A DNA stretch of 64,000 nucleotides from Pseudomonas sp. PDM14 (GTDB lineage Bacteria; Pseudomonadota; Gammaproteobacteria; Pseudomonadales; Pseudomonadaceae): contig NZ_JACVAQ010000001.1 of NCBI RefSeq assembly GCF_014851905.1, positions 1,364,001-1,428,000 on the forward strand. The letters are read 5' to 3'. This document shows positions 43,657 to 53,907 of this stretch, piece after piece. Under the pieces are notes generated by a model, which saw only the letters and a program-made list of their open reading frames with translations, did no database searches and was not told the DNA's origin. Both the position numbers and the translations under genes were made by a program. Every line of letters starts with the position of its first letter. Position 1 is the first letter of the stretch.

Positions 43657-44103
43657 TCAACCATTCGTCGCCTGCTCGGGAATCGGCACCACCGCCAGGG
43701 TCACGGTGGCCTTGCTAAACAGGCGCCTCTCACCGCCTTCCAGGCTGAACACCTCGGCCTCGACCACGGTCACCTGGCGCCCGGCCTTGAGCACCTCGGC
43801 GCGGCACAGCAGGCGCTCGCAACGCGCCGGGCGCAGCAGGTTGAGCTTGAACTCCAGGGTCAGCACGGTCTGGCCATCGGCAACCAGGGTGGCTGCCGCC
43901 GCGCCGGCGGTGTGATCGGCCAGGGTGGCCTGCACGCCGGCATGAATGAAGGCGTTCTGCTGCAGGTGACGCGACTGGATCGTCAGCTCGGCCTCGACCC
44001 AACCCGGCCCGCAGGCGGTCGGGTGAATGCCCAGGTCGCCGATGAAATTGGCCGCGGCGAAGCCGGCCTCGACCAGTTCGCGGTAACGCGGATGTGCCTG
44101 CAT
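43657..44103 (-). CDS. PaaI-type hotdog thioesterase
   Basis: The 148-residue protein has the 4HBT hotdog pattern: ACGPGWVEAELTIQSRHLQQNAFIHAGVQATLADHTAGAAAA in pieces, with HAG then ADHTAG, the active-site region of PaaI-like thioesterases. It should hydrolyse acyl-CoA thioesters. GAGGAG lies 5 nt before the ATG at 44103. It is divergent from a secreted-protein gene. Confidence 0.87.
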   Translation of the reverse strand: MQAHPRYRELVEAGFAAANFIGDLGIHPTACGPGWVEAELTIQSRHLQQNAFIHAGVQATLADHTAGAAAATLVADGQTVLTLEFKLNLLRPARCERLLCRAEVLKAGRQVTVVEAEVFSLEGGERRLFSKATVTLAVVPIPEQATNG

Positions 44104-44214
44104 ATCGACTCCTCGGGTGAAATGTTCGCTGAATACGCACCGCCGCACCTGCCCGGCGCAGCCGCCTTGCTAGACTTCCGGCGTACCCCTTCCCTCGCCA
44201 CAAGGACGCTGACC

Positions 44215-44943
44215 ATGCGCGGTGTGTTCGGACTGATGATGCTCCTGCTGCTCGGCCAGACGGCCCTGGCCGCCACCCTCGACGGCGAGTACCGCGCCAC
44301 CCTGGATGGCCTACCCACCGAACTGCACCTGCGCAGCCAGGGCACTGCCGTCGAAGGCCTGTACATCGAGAACTCCAGCCTGCGCCTGAACGTGCGCGGC
44401 AGCTTCGATGGCCAACGCCTGGACGCGCAGATCATCGATGCCTCCGGTCAGTTCGTTGCCACGCTGCAAGCGGTCTACGTCAATGACAGCCTGACGACAC
44501 GCATCGCCGCCCGCGACCCGCGCAATGGCAATACCGTCAGCCGCGATGCCTTGTTTCAGCGCAGTACGGCCAGCCCGGCGGCAAGCGCCCCGAACAACAC
44601 GAGCGGGCAACTCGACCCGGCGCTGGTCGGCACCTGGCTCAACGAAAAGATGATCAACAGCGGCGGCGCCAGCTTCGCCTCGTTCACCACCGTGATGACC
44701 CTGCGCCTCAACCCCGACGGCAGCGTGGCGCAGTGGAGCCGCTCGGTTGGCGGTGGCGAGAACTGGAACTACGACAGCCCCGGCACGCTGCAATACAGCG
44801 GCAACTGGTACGCCGACAACGGCACGCTGATGGTTCGCCTGCAGGGCCATGACGCCTTCCAGCCGGCGGCGCGCTACCGCTTCAGCGACCAGTACCTGGT
44901 CACCGAAGGCAATACCGGCAAGGTGATCTGGAAGCGCCCCTGA
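44215..44943 (+). CDS. Secreted protein of unknown function
   Basis: The 242-residue protein starts with a signal peptide (about 1-20, ending ALA/ATL). The rest shows two beta-rich halves with a GTWLNEKMINSGGASFASF segment and a lipocalin-like repetitive pattern, LDGEYRATLDG then VGTWLNEKM. The halves are linked by a Ser/Ala/Asn-rich stretch (about 120-140). I do not recognise a family; the Gly-x-Trp starts hint at beta-barrel or lipocalin-type units, which is only an inference. Confidence 0.78.
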   Translation: MRGVFGLMMLLLLGQTALAATLDGEYRATLDGLPTELHLRSQGTAVEGLYIENSSLRLNVRGSFDGQRLDAQIIDASGQFVATLQAVYVNDSLTTRIAARDPRNGNTVSRDALFQRSTASPAASAPNNTSGQLDPALVGTWLNEKMINSGGASFASFTTVMTLRLNPDGSVAQWSRSVGGGENWNYDSPGTLQYSGNWYADNGTLMVRLQGHDAFQPAARYRFSDQYLVTEGNTGKVIWKRP

Positions 44944-44956
44944 GCCCGGCATCGCA

Positions 44957-46606
44957 TTACGCCAGGTGCGGCGTGCTGCGTGCCACCAGCGCCTCGACAT
45001 CGGCGCCGCGCGGCAGGGTGCCGTAGACCCGGCCACCTTCGCCCAGGCGACTGGCGATGAAGGCATCGGAGACCCGCGCATTACCGCCCTCGAGCAGCAG
45101 CTTGGCCTGCAGTGTCACCGCCACCTCCTCGGTGAGCTGGCGGGCGCGGTACTGGATGTCACCGGTATCGGCAAAGGCGTTCTTCAGCTTGCCGATCTGT
45201 GCCTTCAGGCGCGCATCGCCATGGCCGTCGCCCAGTTCGCTGAACAGCGCGTCGAGCACACCCGGCTCCTTCGACAGGGCACGCAGCACATCCAGGCACT
45301 GCACGTTGCCCGAGCCTTCCCAGGTCGAGTTGACCGGCGCTTCGCGGTACAGGCGCGGCAGGATGGTGTCTTCGACATAGCCGGCGCCGCCCATGCATTC
45401 GGCGGCTTCGTTGATCATTGCCGGCGCTCGCTTGCAGATCCAGTACTTGCCGATGGCGGTGACCAGGCGGGCGAATTTCTCCTCCTGCTCGTCGTGGGCG
45501 TGATCGAGGGCGCGGCCCATGCGCAGGGTCAGCGCCAGCGCCGCCTCGCTCTCCAGGGCCAGGTCGGCCAGCACGTTCTGCATCAGCGGCTGCTCGGCCA
45601 GCACGCGGCCGCCGACCTGGCGGTACGCGCAGTGGTGCGCGGCCTGGGTCAGGGCCTGACGCATCAGGCTGCTGGAGCCGATCATGCAGTCGAAGCGGGT
45701 CAGCGCGACCATCTCGATGATGGTCGGCACGCCGCGTCCTTCCTCGCCGACCATCCAGGCCAGCGCGCCACGGTACTCGACCTCGCTGGAGGCGTTGGCC
45801 CAGTTGCCCAGCTTGTTCTTCAGGCGCTGGATGTAAAACTCGTTGCGCGTGCCGTCCGGGCGGTGCCGCGGCAGGAGGAAGCACGACAGGCCCTTGTCGG
45901 TGTAGGCCAGGGTGAGGAAGGCGTCGCACATCGGCGCCGAGCAGAACCACTTGTGCCCTACCAGCTCGTAGGCCTGGCCCGGACCGGGGATGCCGATCGG
46001 ATGGGCCTTGGTGGTGTTGGCGCGCACGTCGGTGCCGCCCTGCTTCTCGGTCATCGCCATGCCGATGGTGACACCGGCCTTTTGCTCGATCGGCACGTTG
46101 CGCGGGTCGTACTCGGTGGCGAGGATCTTCGGCAGCCAGATCTTCGCCAGCTCCGGCTGCAGCTTGAGCGCCGGCACGCTGGCGTAGGTCATGGTCAGCG
46201 GGCAGGCGTTGCCGGCCTCGGCCTGGTTGTGCAGGTAGTTCAGCGAGGCGCGGGCGACTTGGGCGCCCGCACGCGGGTCGGTCCAGGGCAGCGAGGGAAT
46301 GCCATGCTCGATCGCCGTGCGCATCAGCTCGTGGTAGGCCGGGTGGAACTCGACCAGGTCCTGGCGATGGCCGTAGCGGTCATGACTCTTGAACACCGGC
46401 TTGTTCTCGTTGGCCAGGAAGCCGGCCGCCATCAGCGGGCCGCCGGCCAGGGCGCCGTAGGTGTGCAGGCGATCCTCGGCCCAACCGCCGCCGAAATGTC
46501 GGGTCCACTCCTGCAACGGCAGATCGATGCGGTAGAGGTTGGCGCCGTCGAGCGGCGGCACCTGGTTGAACACCTCGTGGGTTTCGGCGAACAGCTGGGC
46601 AGACAT
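44957..46606 (-). CDS. aidB: AidB-type acyl-CoA dehydrogenase family protein
   Basis: The 549-residue protein resembles E. coli AidB, a DNA-binding flavoprotein of the acyl-CoA dehydrogenase fold made in response to alkylating agents. Segments MAMTEKQGGTDVRANTT, EECMGGAGYVEDTILPRLYREAPVNSTWEGSGNVQ in pieces, and the extended N-terminus MSAQLFAETHEVFNQVPPL fit. It is expressed behind a TetR gene, one base apart, so it is under that regulator rather than Ada. Confidence 0.92.
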   Translation of the reverse strand: MSAQLFAETHEVFNQVPPLDGANLYRIDLPLQEWTRHFGGGWAEDRLHTYGALAGGPLMAAGFLANENKPVFKSHDRYGHRQDLVEFHPAYHELMRTAIEHGIPSLPWTDPRAGAQVARASLNYLHNQAEAGNACPLTMTYASVPALKLQPELAKIWLPKILATEYDPRNVPIEQKAGVTIGMAMTEKQGGTDVRANTTKAHPIGIPGPGQAYELVGHKWFCSAPMCDAFLTLAYTDKGLSCFLLPRHRPDGTRNEFYIQRLKNKLGNWANASSEVEYRGALAWMVGEEGRGVPTIIEMVALTRFDCMIGSSSLMRQALTQAAHHCAYRQVGGRVLAEQPLMQNVLADLALESEAALALTLRMGRALDHAHDEQEEKFARLVTAIGKYWICKRAPAMINEAAECMGGAGYVEDTILPRLYREAPVNSTWEGSGNVQCLDVLRALSKEPGVLDALFSELGDGHGDARLKAQIGKLKNAFADTGDIQYRARQLTEEVAVTLQAKLLLEGGNARVSDAFIASRLGEGGRVYGTLPRGADVEALVARSTPHLA

Positions 46607-46607
46607 A

Positions 46608-47243
46608 TCAGGACTCCGGGGCGCCAACGGCGCGCAGACAGAAAGTGACCAGGGATTGGCTGACCGCGGCCAGTTCGATGACCGGCAGGCCCGCCTCGCG
46701 GGCCGCTCGGGCCGGCGGGGACAACGGCCCGACCAGCGACTCGGCAATCGCGCCGACCAGGCAGGCGGCGGTCAGGTTGAGCTGGGTGACACGAAAATCG
46801 CCGCTCTGCACGCCGGCTTCGAGCAGCTCGATGAACAGCTCGGCGTAAGCCTCGCGGAACAGCAGGCGCTGCTCGTCGACCTCGGTTTCCACCGGCTCGG
46901 CGATCAGCGCGAAGGCCAGCCGCCGGCTATGCCAGGCCCGCGCGGCGAACTGCTCGATGCCGGCAGCCAGGCGCTGCGCCGGCGTACCGGCACCACGGAG
47001 AATCTCGCCGAGTACGTCGACCTCGATACGGCAGGCACTGCTGAACACCTCGGCCGCCAACTCGCCCTTGCCGCGAAAGTGGCGGTACAGGCTGCCGGTG
47101 GCGATGCCGACGTCCTCGGCCAGCTCCTGCATGGTCAGGCTGGCGAAGCCGCCTTCGATGACCCGCGCCAGGGCGCAGGCGAGAATTCGTTCGCGAAGTT
47201 CCTGGTCGCGGTCGAGACGGGTGGCAGTCACGCGGTAGGTCAT
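46608..47243 (-). CDS. TetR family regulator next to aidB
   Basis: The 211-residue protein has an N-terminal helix-turn-helix (about 20-55, TMQELAEDVGIATGSLYRHF) and a variable effector domain. The ATG at 47243 is preferred over the GTG at 47249. It is the first gene of a two-gene operon with aidB (1-bp gap) and probably controls it. A 14-bp palindrome 70 bp upstream is a candidate operator. Confidence 0.88.
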   Translation of the reverse strand: MTYRVTATRLDRDQELRERILACALARVIEGGFASLTMQELAEDVGIATGSLYRHFRGKGELAAEVFSSACRIEVDVLGEILRGAGTPAQRLAAGIEQFAARAWHSRRLAFALIAEPVETEVDEQRLLFREAYAELFIELLEAGVQSGDFRVTQLNLTAACLVGAIAESLVGPLSPPARAAREAGLPVIELAAVSQSLVTFCLRAVGAPES

Positions 47244-47312
47244 GAGCACAGTCCTTGGTCATGAGTGGTCGAGGCCTGCGAACGGCGACGCCCGCTGCAC
47301 AGGTAAGACCAG

Positions 47313-47326
47313 TGAATCATGATTCA
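47313..47326. promoter_or_regulatory. Palindrome TGAATCATGATTCA upstream of the TetR-aidB operon
   Basis: This perfect 14-bp palindrome lies 70-83 bp before the TetR start codon, in the gap between that gene and the ladS stop. Its size and place suit a TetR autoregulatory operator; no binding is shown. Confidence 0.5.
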
Positions 47327-47385
47327 GACTTTGCGTGAAGACGCGATACCGGCCAAAAAAGCTGGCGTAAATGACCTGATAGGGC

Positions 47386-49785
47386 TCAGTCGGCGGGGGT
47401 AGGAGCCGGTGCCTGGCACAGCACCCAGTCGTGCAACAGGGTCTGCAGTTCGACGAACTTGACCGGCTTGGCCATGTAGTCGCTCATGCCCGCCGCCAGG
47501 CATCGCTCGCGGTCGCCGCTGTGGCTGTGCGCGGTGATCGCCAGCACCGGCAGCTCGGCACAGCCGGGGAGCGTACGCAGCGCGCGGCAGGTGGCGAAGC
47601 CGTCCATCACCGGCATCTGGCAGTCGAGCAGCACGGCATCCACCGGCTCGCGGCGCAGGTGCTCCAGCGCCTCGACGCCGTTGTCGGCGGTGCGCACGCG
47701 GTAACCGAGCTTGAGCAGCATGCCGCGGGTCACCAACTGGTTGATCGCGTTGTCCTCGACCACCAGCACGGTGCACTGCTCGGGCTGGCGCTGCGGCCGG
47801 CCGCCGACACGGCGGCCACTCGGCGCCTGGCTCGCGCTCTGCACCGGCAGGCTCAGTTGCAGGGTCAGCTCGAAGGTACTGCCGGCGCCCGGTAGCGAGT
47901 CATGCCGCAGGTTGCCGCCGAGCAGCTCGACCAGCTGCCGGCAGATCGCCAGGCCGATGCCGAGGCCGCCGTATTCGCGGGTCATCGAACCGTCGAGCTG
48001 CTTGAAGCGGTGGTACAGGCTGCCATCGCCCGGCGCGCTGAAGCCGATGCCGGTGTCGATCACCTCGATGCGCAGCGGCATGCTGCCGGCCAGCGGCCCG
48101 GCGGCACTGACACGCACGCTGACGCTACCCGCGCGGGTGAATTTGATGGCGTTGTCGATCAGATAGCCAAGGCTCTGCGCCAGCTTGCCGGCGTCGCCTT
48201 CGAGGGTGTCCGGCAGGCTGTCTTCCAGGCTCACGGAAAACTGCAGCCCCTTGCCCAGCGCCCGGGCGCAGTACTGCGCCTGCAGCCCGTCGAACAGGCC
48301 GCGCAGGCTGAACGGCTCGCGCCGCGGATAGAGCTTGCCGGCCTGCAGCTCGGTCAGGGCGAGGATGTCGTTGACCATGTGCATCATGTCGCGCGCGGAG
48401 CTGGCGGCGGTCTTCTGGTACTGCTCCAGCTCGACATCGAGCTTGAGCGTCTGCATCAGCTCCAGCGAGCCAATCACCCCGTTCATCGGCGTGCGTAGCT
48501 CGTGGGTGACGGTGGCGAGGAATTCGTCCTTCAGGCGGTTGCTGGTCGCCAGTTCGCGGTTCAGCGTCTCCAGCTCGTGGCTGGCCTCCTGCAGGATGCG
48601 CGTGCGCTCCTCGCGCATGGCGTTGATGCGGTCGGCCAGCGCCAGCGACAGCAGGCCGACCTCCAGCGCCGAGCCGATCTGGCTGGCGTACATGGTGATG
48701 AACAGGTTCGGCAGGTAGCCGAGGACCATGAAGGTGTTGACCACCCCACCGGCGAGGAACGCCGTCCAGGCGATGATGAAGTAGCGCGCCACGCGCATGC
48801 CGCGCAGCCAGGCGAGCATGCCGGCACTGAAGATCACCACGGTGAACAGCAGCGCCAGGTAGGTCGCCAGGCGCAGGGCGAGGCCGTAGCTGGACGTCAG
48901 CGACATGACCATCACCACTCCGCCGCAGCCCATCAGCAGCAGTAGCAGGCGATCCATCCACGGGCTGTGCTCGGCGGTGTGCAGGAAGCTGCGCGAGAAC
49001 TGGCAGCCAAACAGCGCCGCCGAGCCGATCAGGAACGGCGTGGAAGCATTGGCCCACCAGGGGTTGTCGGGCCAGAAATACTCGATGCCGGCACCGTTGA
49101 CGGAGATCTGGTACAAGCCGAACGAGGCGATATAAAGGATGTAGTAGAGGTAGCTGGTGTCGCGGACGCTGAGGAAGATGAACAGGTTGTAGATCAGCAT
49201 GCCCAGCAGCACGCCATAGATGATGCCGAGCACGTAGATGCGCTTGGGCTGGTACTCGAGCAGCCCCTGCGCCGACCACAACGTCAGCGGCGCGAGCATC
49301 GACCCCTGACTCTGCAGACGCAGGTAGACGCGCTGCGGCTGGTTGGGCGGCAGGTCAAGGGTGAACAGGTAGTTGTTCTGCGCGATCTCGCGGCTGGAGA
49401 ACGGCAGCGTGTCGCCGGTGCGCCGGGCCAGGCGGAAACGCCCGGAGGCGTCCTGCAGATAGAGTTCGATGTGATCGAGCGGCGGATAGGCCAGCTCCAG
49501 GTACCAGCTCTGCGTGGCATGGGTGGCGCGCGGCACGTACTGCAGGTCGACGCGCAGCCAGAACACCGAGCGACTGTAGCCGGCGTTCAGCACCTGCGCC
49601 TGCTGCGGGCGGAAGTTGCCCTGCAGAGCCGGCGAGAGGATGTCCTCGATGGTCGCATCACCGCGCACATCCTCGAAGACCTCGATCATCGGCCCCAGCG
49701 AGAGGCGCTGGGTGTGCTCGTCGACATCGACGGCCCTGGCCAGCAGCGCGTACAGCGCAAGGAAGATGAACAGACAATGACGCAT
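47386..49785 (-). CDS. ladS: Hybrid sensor histidine kinase LadS
   Basis: LadS promotes the GacS/GacA-RsmYZ biofilm switch in pseudomonads, opposing RetS. The 799 residues run: signal peptide (1-18), periplasmic 7TMR-DISMED2 domain (about 20-160), seven-transmembrane 7TMR-DISM region (about 185-385), HisKA with phospho-accepting H428 in THELRTPMN, HATPase with YGGLGIGLAICRQLVELLGG, and a C-terminal receiver domain with D721. Position upstream of thiD matches the P. aeruginosa locus. The start at 49785 is preferred to upstream ATGs since it begins the signal peptide. Confidence 0.9.
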   Translation of the reverse strand: MRHCLFIFLALYALLARAVDVDEHTQRLSLGPMIEVFEDVRGDATIEDILSPALQGNFRPQQAQVLNAGYSRSVFWLRVDLQYVPRATHATQSWYLELAYPPLDHIELYLQDASGRFRLARRTGDTLPFSSREIAQNNYLFTLDLPPNQPQRVYLRLQSQGSMLAPLTLWSAQGLLEYQPKRIYVLGIIYGVLLGMLIYNLFIFLSVRDTSYLYYILYIASFGLYQISVNGAGIEYFWPDNPWWANASTPFLIGSAALFGCQFSRSFLHTAEHSPWMDRLLLLLMGCGGVVMVMSLTSSYGLALRLATYLALLFTVVIFSAGMLAWLRGMRVARYFIIAWTAFLAGGVVNTFMVLGYLPNLFITMYASQIGSALEVGLLSLALADRINAMREERTRILQEASHELETLNRELATSNRLKDEFLATVTHELRTPMNGVIGSLELMQTLKLDVELEQYQKTAASSARDMMHMVNDILALTELQAGKLYPRREPFSLRGLFDGLQAQYCARALGKGLQFSVSLEDSLPDTLEGDAGKLAQSLGYLIDNAIKFTRAGSVSVRVSAAGPLAGSMPLRIEVIDTGIGFSAPGDGSLYHRFKQLDGSMTREYGGLGIGLAICRQLVELLGGNLRHDSLPGAGSTFELTLQLSLPVQSASQAPSGRRVGGRPQRQPEQCTVLVVEDNAINQLVTRGMLLKLGYRVRTADNGVEALEHLRREPVDAVLLDCQMPVMDGFATCRALRTLPGCAELPVLAITAHSHSGDRERCLAAGMSDYMAKPVKFVELQTLLHDWVLCQAPAPTPAD

Positions 49786-49970
49786 GCCGCCCCGCATAAA
49801 CCCAGTCGCGCGAACCGGAGCCCGCCTGCTCCGACACCGCCGCACGCGGGGTTCGTTTGATTGGAATGCGGCCACTCTAGGGGCTGTGTCGATTTATTTC
49901 CAGCGTCGCCACGCCGACTTCCGAGCGCAGCGTTTGGGCGCCCCGCCGGCAAGTGTTAAGCTCGCCGGCC

Positions 49971-50768
49971 ATGAACAGACACAACTCCCGTCCCGTCGTC
50001 CTCTGCCTGTCCGGCCACGATCCCAGTGGTGGTGCCGGCCTGCAGGCGGACATCGAAGCTCTGCTCGCCCAGGGCTGCCACGCCGCCCCCGCCGTCACCG
50101 CCCTGACCGTGCAGGACACCGTCAACGTTTCCGACTTCCGCGTGCTCGACCGCGAGTGGGTACTGGCCCAGGCCCATGCGGTAATCGCCGACCTGCCGGT
50201 GGCCGCCGTCAAGCTGGGCATGCTCGGCTCGGTGCAGATGGTCGATACCGTGCTGGAAATCATGCAGCTGCTGCCCGGCATCCCACTGGTCTGCGACCCG
50301 GTGCTGCGCGCCGGTGGTGGCGGCTCGCTGGGCAAGGACGACGTCGGCTTCGCCATGCGCGAACGCCTGCTGCCGGTCGCTGCCATTGCCACGCCAAACC
50401 TGCCGGAAGCCCGCATCCTCGCCGAGCTGCCCGATGGCACCGCGGATGAGTGTGCCGAGAAGCTGCTGCCGAAAATCCAACACCTGTTGATCACCGGCGG
50501 CCACGGCGACGAAAGCGAAGTGCACAACCGCCTCTATTCGCGTGATGGCAGCCGCTACACCTTCACCTGCCAGCGCCTGCCCGGCAGCTACCACGGCTCC
50601 GGCTGCACCCTGGCCAGCACCCTCGCCGGCCGCCTGGCCCTGGGCGAAGAACTGAGCAGCGCCGTGCGCTCGGCCCTCGACTACACCTGGCGCACCCTGC
50701 GCGATGCGGAGCAGCCGGGTCGTGGCCAGTTCGTGCCACGCCGCCTGCCATTGGACTTCGCCCAGTGA
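49971..50768 (+). CDS. thiD: Hydroxymethylpyrimidine/phosphomethylpyrimidine kinase ThiD
   Basis: Phosphorylates HMP and HMP-P for thiamine synthesis. The 265-residue ribokinase-family protein has [18 protein letters not shown] at the start, KLGMLGS, and the catalytic [17 protein letters not shown]. Its end overlaps thiE by 4 bp. It is divergent from ladS. No TPP riboswitch (no CTGAGA element) is visible in the upstream 185 bp. Confidence 0.95.
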   Translation: MNRHNSRPVVLCLSGHDPSGGAGLQADIEALLAQGCHAAPAVTALTVQDTVNVSDFRVLDREWVLAQAHAVIADLPVAAVKLGMLGSVQMVDTVLEIMQLLPGIPLVCDPVLRAGGGGSLGKDDVGFAMRERLLPVAAIATPNLPEARILAELPDGTADECAEKLLPKIQHLLITGGHGDESEVHNRLYSRDGSRYTFTCQRLPGSYHGSGCTLASTLAGRLALGEELSSAVRSALDYTWRTLRDAEQPGRGQFVPRRLPLDFAQ

Positions 50769-51394
50769 AACGTCCGCTGCGTGGGCTCTACGCCATCACC
50801 GACAGCCAGCTGCTCGGCGACGGCAAGCTGTTGCCCTATGTCGAATCCGCACTGAAAGGCGGCGTGCGCCTGCTGCAGTACCGCGACAAGTCCAGCGACG
50901 CCGCGCGGCGCCTGCGCGAAGCCGAGGCCCTGCGCGAACTGTGCGCCCGTTACCACGCCGAGCTGATCATCAATGACGACGCCGAACTGGCCGCGCGCCT
51001 TGGCGTCGGCGTGCACCTTGGCCAGACCGACGGTTCGCTCGGAGTAGCCCGCGCATTGCTCGGGCGCAAGGCAATCATCGGTGCCACCTGTCATGCTCGT
51101 CTCGAACTGGCCGAGCAGGCGGTCGCCGAAGGCGCCAGCTACATCGCCTTCGGGCGCTTCTTCAATTCGCAGACCAAGCCCGGCGCGCCGGCTGCCACGG
51201 TGGACTTGTTGGAGCAGGCGAAGAGCCGCTTCAGCCTGCCGATCGTCGCCATCGGCGGTGTCACGCTGGAGAACGCGCCCCCGCTGATCGAGCGCGGTGC
51301 CAGCCTGATCGCCGTCGTCCACGCCCTGTTCGCCGCGGACAGCAGCGCCGAAGTGGAGCGCCGCGCGCGCGCCTTCAGCGCCCTATTCGCCTGA
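50765..51394 (+). CDS. thiE: Thiamine-phosphate synthase ThiE
   Basis: Joins HMP-PP and the thiazole phosphate to make thiamine monophosphate. The 209-residue TIM barrel has [46 protein letters not shown] and [11 protein letters not shown], and the final PIVAIGGV. It overlaps thiD by 4 bp and precedes hemL by 32 bp. Confidence 0.95.
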   Translation: MKRPLRGLYAITDSQLLGDGKLLPYVESALKGGVRLLQYRDKSSDAARRLREAEALRELCARYHAELIINDDAELAARLGVGVHLGQTDGSLGVARALLGRKAIIGATCHARLELAEQAVAEGASYIAFGRFFNSQTKPGAPAATVDLLEQAKSRFSLPIVAIGGVTLENAPPLIERGASLIAVVHALFAADSSAEVERRARAFSALFA

Positions 51395-51426
51395 CCCATT
51401 CACCCTGCTTTTATAGAGAGTCCGTC

Positions 51427-52710
51427 ATGTCCCGCTCCGAAACGCTGTTCGCCAACGCCCAGAAACATATCCCCGGCGGCGTCAACTCGCCGGTTCGCGC
51501 CTTCAAGAGCGTCGGCGGCACGCCGCTGTTCTTCAAGCACGCCGCCGGCGCCTACGTGACGGACGAAGACGACAAGCGCTACGTGGACTACGTCGGCTCC
51601 TGGGGCCCAATGATCCTCGGCCACGGCCACCCGGACGTGCTCGATGCGGTGCGCAACCAGCTGCAGCACGGCTTGTCCTACGGCGCGCCGACCGCCATGG
51701 AAACCGAGATGGCTGACCTGGTGTGCAGCATCGTGCCGTCCATGGAAATGGTGCGCATGGTCAGCTCCGGCACCGAGGCAACCATGAGCGCCATCCGCCT
51801 GGCCCGTGGCTACACCGGCCGCGACGCGATCATCAAGTTCGAAGGCTGCTACCACGGGCATTCCGACAGTCTGTTGGTTAAAGCCGGCTCCGGCCTGCTG
51901 ACCCAGGGCGTACCAAGCTCGGCCGGGGTACCGGCGGACTTCGCCAAACACACCCTGACCCTGCCGTTCAACGACCTCGAAGCGGTCAAGGCGATGCTCG
52001 CCGAAGTCGGCCAGACCGTGGCCTGCATCATCGTCGAGCCAGTCGCTGGCAACATGAACTGCGTGCCGCCGGCGCCGGGCTTCCTCGAAGGCCTGCGCGA
52101 GCAGTGCGACCAGCACGGCGTGGTACTGATCTTCGACGAAGTGATGACCGGTTTCCGCGTCGCCCTTGGCGGCGCCCAGGCCCACTACGGCGTGACCCCG
52201 GACCTGTCGACCTTCGGCAAGATCGTCGGCGGCGGCATGCCGGTCGGCTGCTTCGGTGGCAAACGCGCAATCATGCAACGCATCGCCCCGCTCGGCCCGG
52301 TCTACCAGGCCGGCACGCTGTCGGGCAACCCGCTGGCCATGGCTGCCGGCCTGACCACCCTGAAGCTGATCAGCCGCCCGGGCTTCCACGCCGAACTGAG
52401 CGACTACACCAGCCGCATGCTGGCCGGCCTGCAGGAGCGCGCCGATGCAGCAAGCATTCCCTTCGTCACCACCCAGGCCGGCGGCATGTTCGGCCTGTAC
52501 TTCAGCGGCGCCGACGACATCGTCACCTTCGATGACGTAATGGCCAGCGATGCCGAACGCTTCAAGCGCTTCTTCCACCTGATGCTGGATGGCGGCGTGT
52601 ACCTGGCGCCGAGCGCCTTCGAAGCCGGCTTCACCTCCATCGCCCACGGCGAGACCGAGCTGAAGCTGACCCTCGACGCCGCCGAACGCGCCTTCGCCAA
52701 ACTGGCGTGA
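51427..52710 (+). CDS. hemL: Glutamate-1-semialdehyde 2,1-aminomutase HemL
   Basis: PLP enzyme that converts glutamate-1-semialdehyde to 5-aminolevulinate, the first committed haem precursor in the C5 pathway. The 427-residue protein has the Schiff-base lysine in [14 protein letters not shown], plus [16 protein letters not shown] (in pieces [16 protein letters not shown]) and [11 protein letters not shown]. It may be co-transcribed with thiDE. A 7-bp hairpin without T-run lies 40 bp downstream. Confidence 0.96.
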   Translation: MSRSETLFANAQKHIPGGVNSPVRAFKSVGGTPLFFKHAAGAYVTDEDDKRYVDYVGSWGPMILGHGHPDVLDAVRNQLQHGLSYGAPTAMETEMADLVCSIVPSMEMVRMVSSGTEATMSAIRLARGYTGRDAIIKFEGCYHGHSDSLLVKAGSGLLTQGVPSSAGVPADFAKHTLTLPFNDLEAVKAMLAEVGQTVACIIVEPVAGNMNCVPPAPGFLEGLREQCDQHGVVLIFDEVMTGFRVALGGAQAHYGVTPDLSTFGKIVGGGMPVGCFGGKRAIMQRIAPLGPVYQAGTLSGNPLAMAAGLTTLKLISRPGFHAELSDYTSRMLAGLQERADAASIPFVTTQAGGMFGLYFSGADDIVTFDDVMASDAERFKRFFHLMLDGGVYLAPSAFEAGFTSIAHGETELKLTLDAAERAFAKLA

Positions 52711-52880
52711 GTCATACCGTGCCGTCTTGCCGGACGCCCCGGCAGGACTGGCAGCGGCCTGCCAGGTAGAAAACCTGCAAAGACTTTGTAACCACGCACC
52801 GGCTTATCCCATAATGCGATAGCCGGCGCGTTCGTCGGCCGGGTCGACACCCGTCGGTTTCGCGAGGCGCTGTGATTTTC

Positions 52881-53432
52881 ATGAGACGCACCGGCCGCAC
52901 CCTGCTTCTGGGTTGCCTGCTGCTAGTTCAACCCCTGCTGGCGTACGCCGGCGGCAACTCCCTGCTGGTGCCCGCCACCGGCCGTTGCTCGTTGAACACC
53001 GCGCCTGAAGACCTGCAACAAGCCCTCGCCACCTGCCAGGAAACCGCCACCCAGGGCGATGCTGCTGCGCAGTACGAACTGGGCGAGTTCTACTACGACG
53101 GCAAACGCGCCGAACGCGATCTGCAGCAGGCGCTGCACTGGTTCGAACAATCCTCGCTGCAAGGCAATGCCGACGCGCAACTGCGCCTGGGCACCATGTT
53201 TTTTCGTGGCGAGGGCGTGCAGGCCAACAACGTGCAGGCCTATATCGTGCTGAAGATGGCCGCGGTCAACGGCTCGGACGAGGCGATGGACAGCGCCGAC
53301 CAAGTGGCCGCGCAGATGGGACGAGAAGAGATGGAGCTGGCCAGCCAGGTCCTCGGACAGATCTTCCGCAGCTACCTGCTGGAGCTGCAGAACATCGGTG
53401 GCTCGCCGTTCGATCCCATTCCAGGACAGTGA
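52881..53432 (+). CDS. Secreted Sel1-like repeat protein
   Basis: The 183-residue protein has a signal peptide (about 1-23, ending AYA/GG) and Sel1-like helical repeats (AAQYELGEFYYDGKRAERDLQQALHWFEQSSLQ in pieces, then ADAQLRLGTMFFRGEGV). Such solenoids bind protein partners, usually in the periplasm. A GTG at 52872 in the same frame is an alternative start. The function is unknown. It sits in the same place as an equivalent gene in P. aeruginosa, between hemL and miaB. Confidence 0.82.
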   Translation: MRRTGRTLLLGCLLLVQPLLAYAGGNSLLVPATGRCSLNTAPEDLQQALATCQETATQGDAAAQYELGEFYYDGKRAERDLQQALHWFEQSSLQGNADAQLRLGTMFFRGEGVQANNVQAYIVLKMAAVNGSDEAMDSADQVAAQMGREEMELASQVLGQIFRSYLLELQNIGGSPFDPIPGQ

Positions 53433-53450
53433 CAGCGCGCCGGGAATGCC

Positions 53451-53774
53451 TTACTTGTCAGGCATCGGCATGGGGAACGGCATCACGTTGCCGCCACCCT
53501 TGGCCTCGCTGATCTTCGGCGTACCCAGACGCTCGACTTCATCGATCCGCACGATGGCATGCATCGGCACGAAGCTGCGCACCACGCCCTCGAACTGCGC
53601 CTTGAGCTTCTCTTCGCTGGGGTCGACCACCACCTGGGTGCGCTCACCGAAGACGAATTCCTCCACTTCCAGAAAGCCCCACAGATCGCTCTGGTAGATC
53701 TGTTTGGCGTACATCTCGTACACCTGGCCCTGGTTGAGAAATATCACCTTGTAGATGGGTTCGCGCTTGCTCAT
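53451..53774 (-). CDS. DUF1820 family protein
   Basis: The 107-residue protein starts MSKREPIYKVIFLNQGQVYEMY and continues with DLWGFLEVEEFVFGE, matching the DUF1820 family of small cytoplasmic proteins restricted to gammaproteobacteria. Its role is unknown. It is convergent with the Sel1 gene and divergent from miaB. Confidence 0.87.
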   Translation of the reverse strand: MSKREPIYKVIFLNQGQVYEMYAKQIYQSDLWGFLEVEEFVFGERTQVVVDPSEEKLKAQFEGVVRSFVPMHAIVRIDEVERLGTPKISEAKGGGNVMPFPMPMPDK

Positions 53775-53907
53775 GGATGGCAGAAATTGACCACGGGTAT
53801 TGAAGGGGCGCGAAGCATAGCACAGCTGCCGGACGGGCAAGCCTAGGAAGCACGCCGCGCGCCCCCTATAATGCGCGGTCCTGATGAACCACCCCGACGA
53901 AGTACAG

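Noticed and set aside
49798..49970. TPP riboswitch upstream of thiD
   Set aside because: I looked for the conserved CTGAGA and the second-helix elements and found neither.
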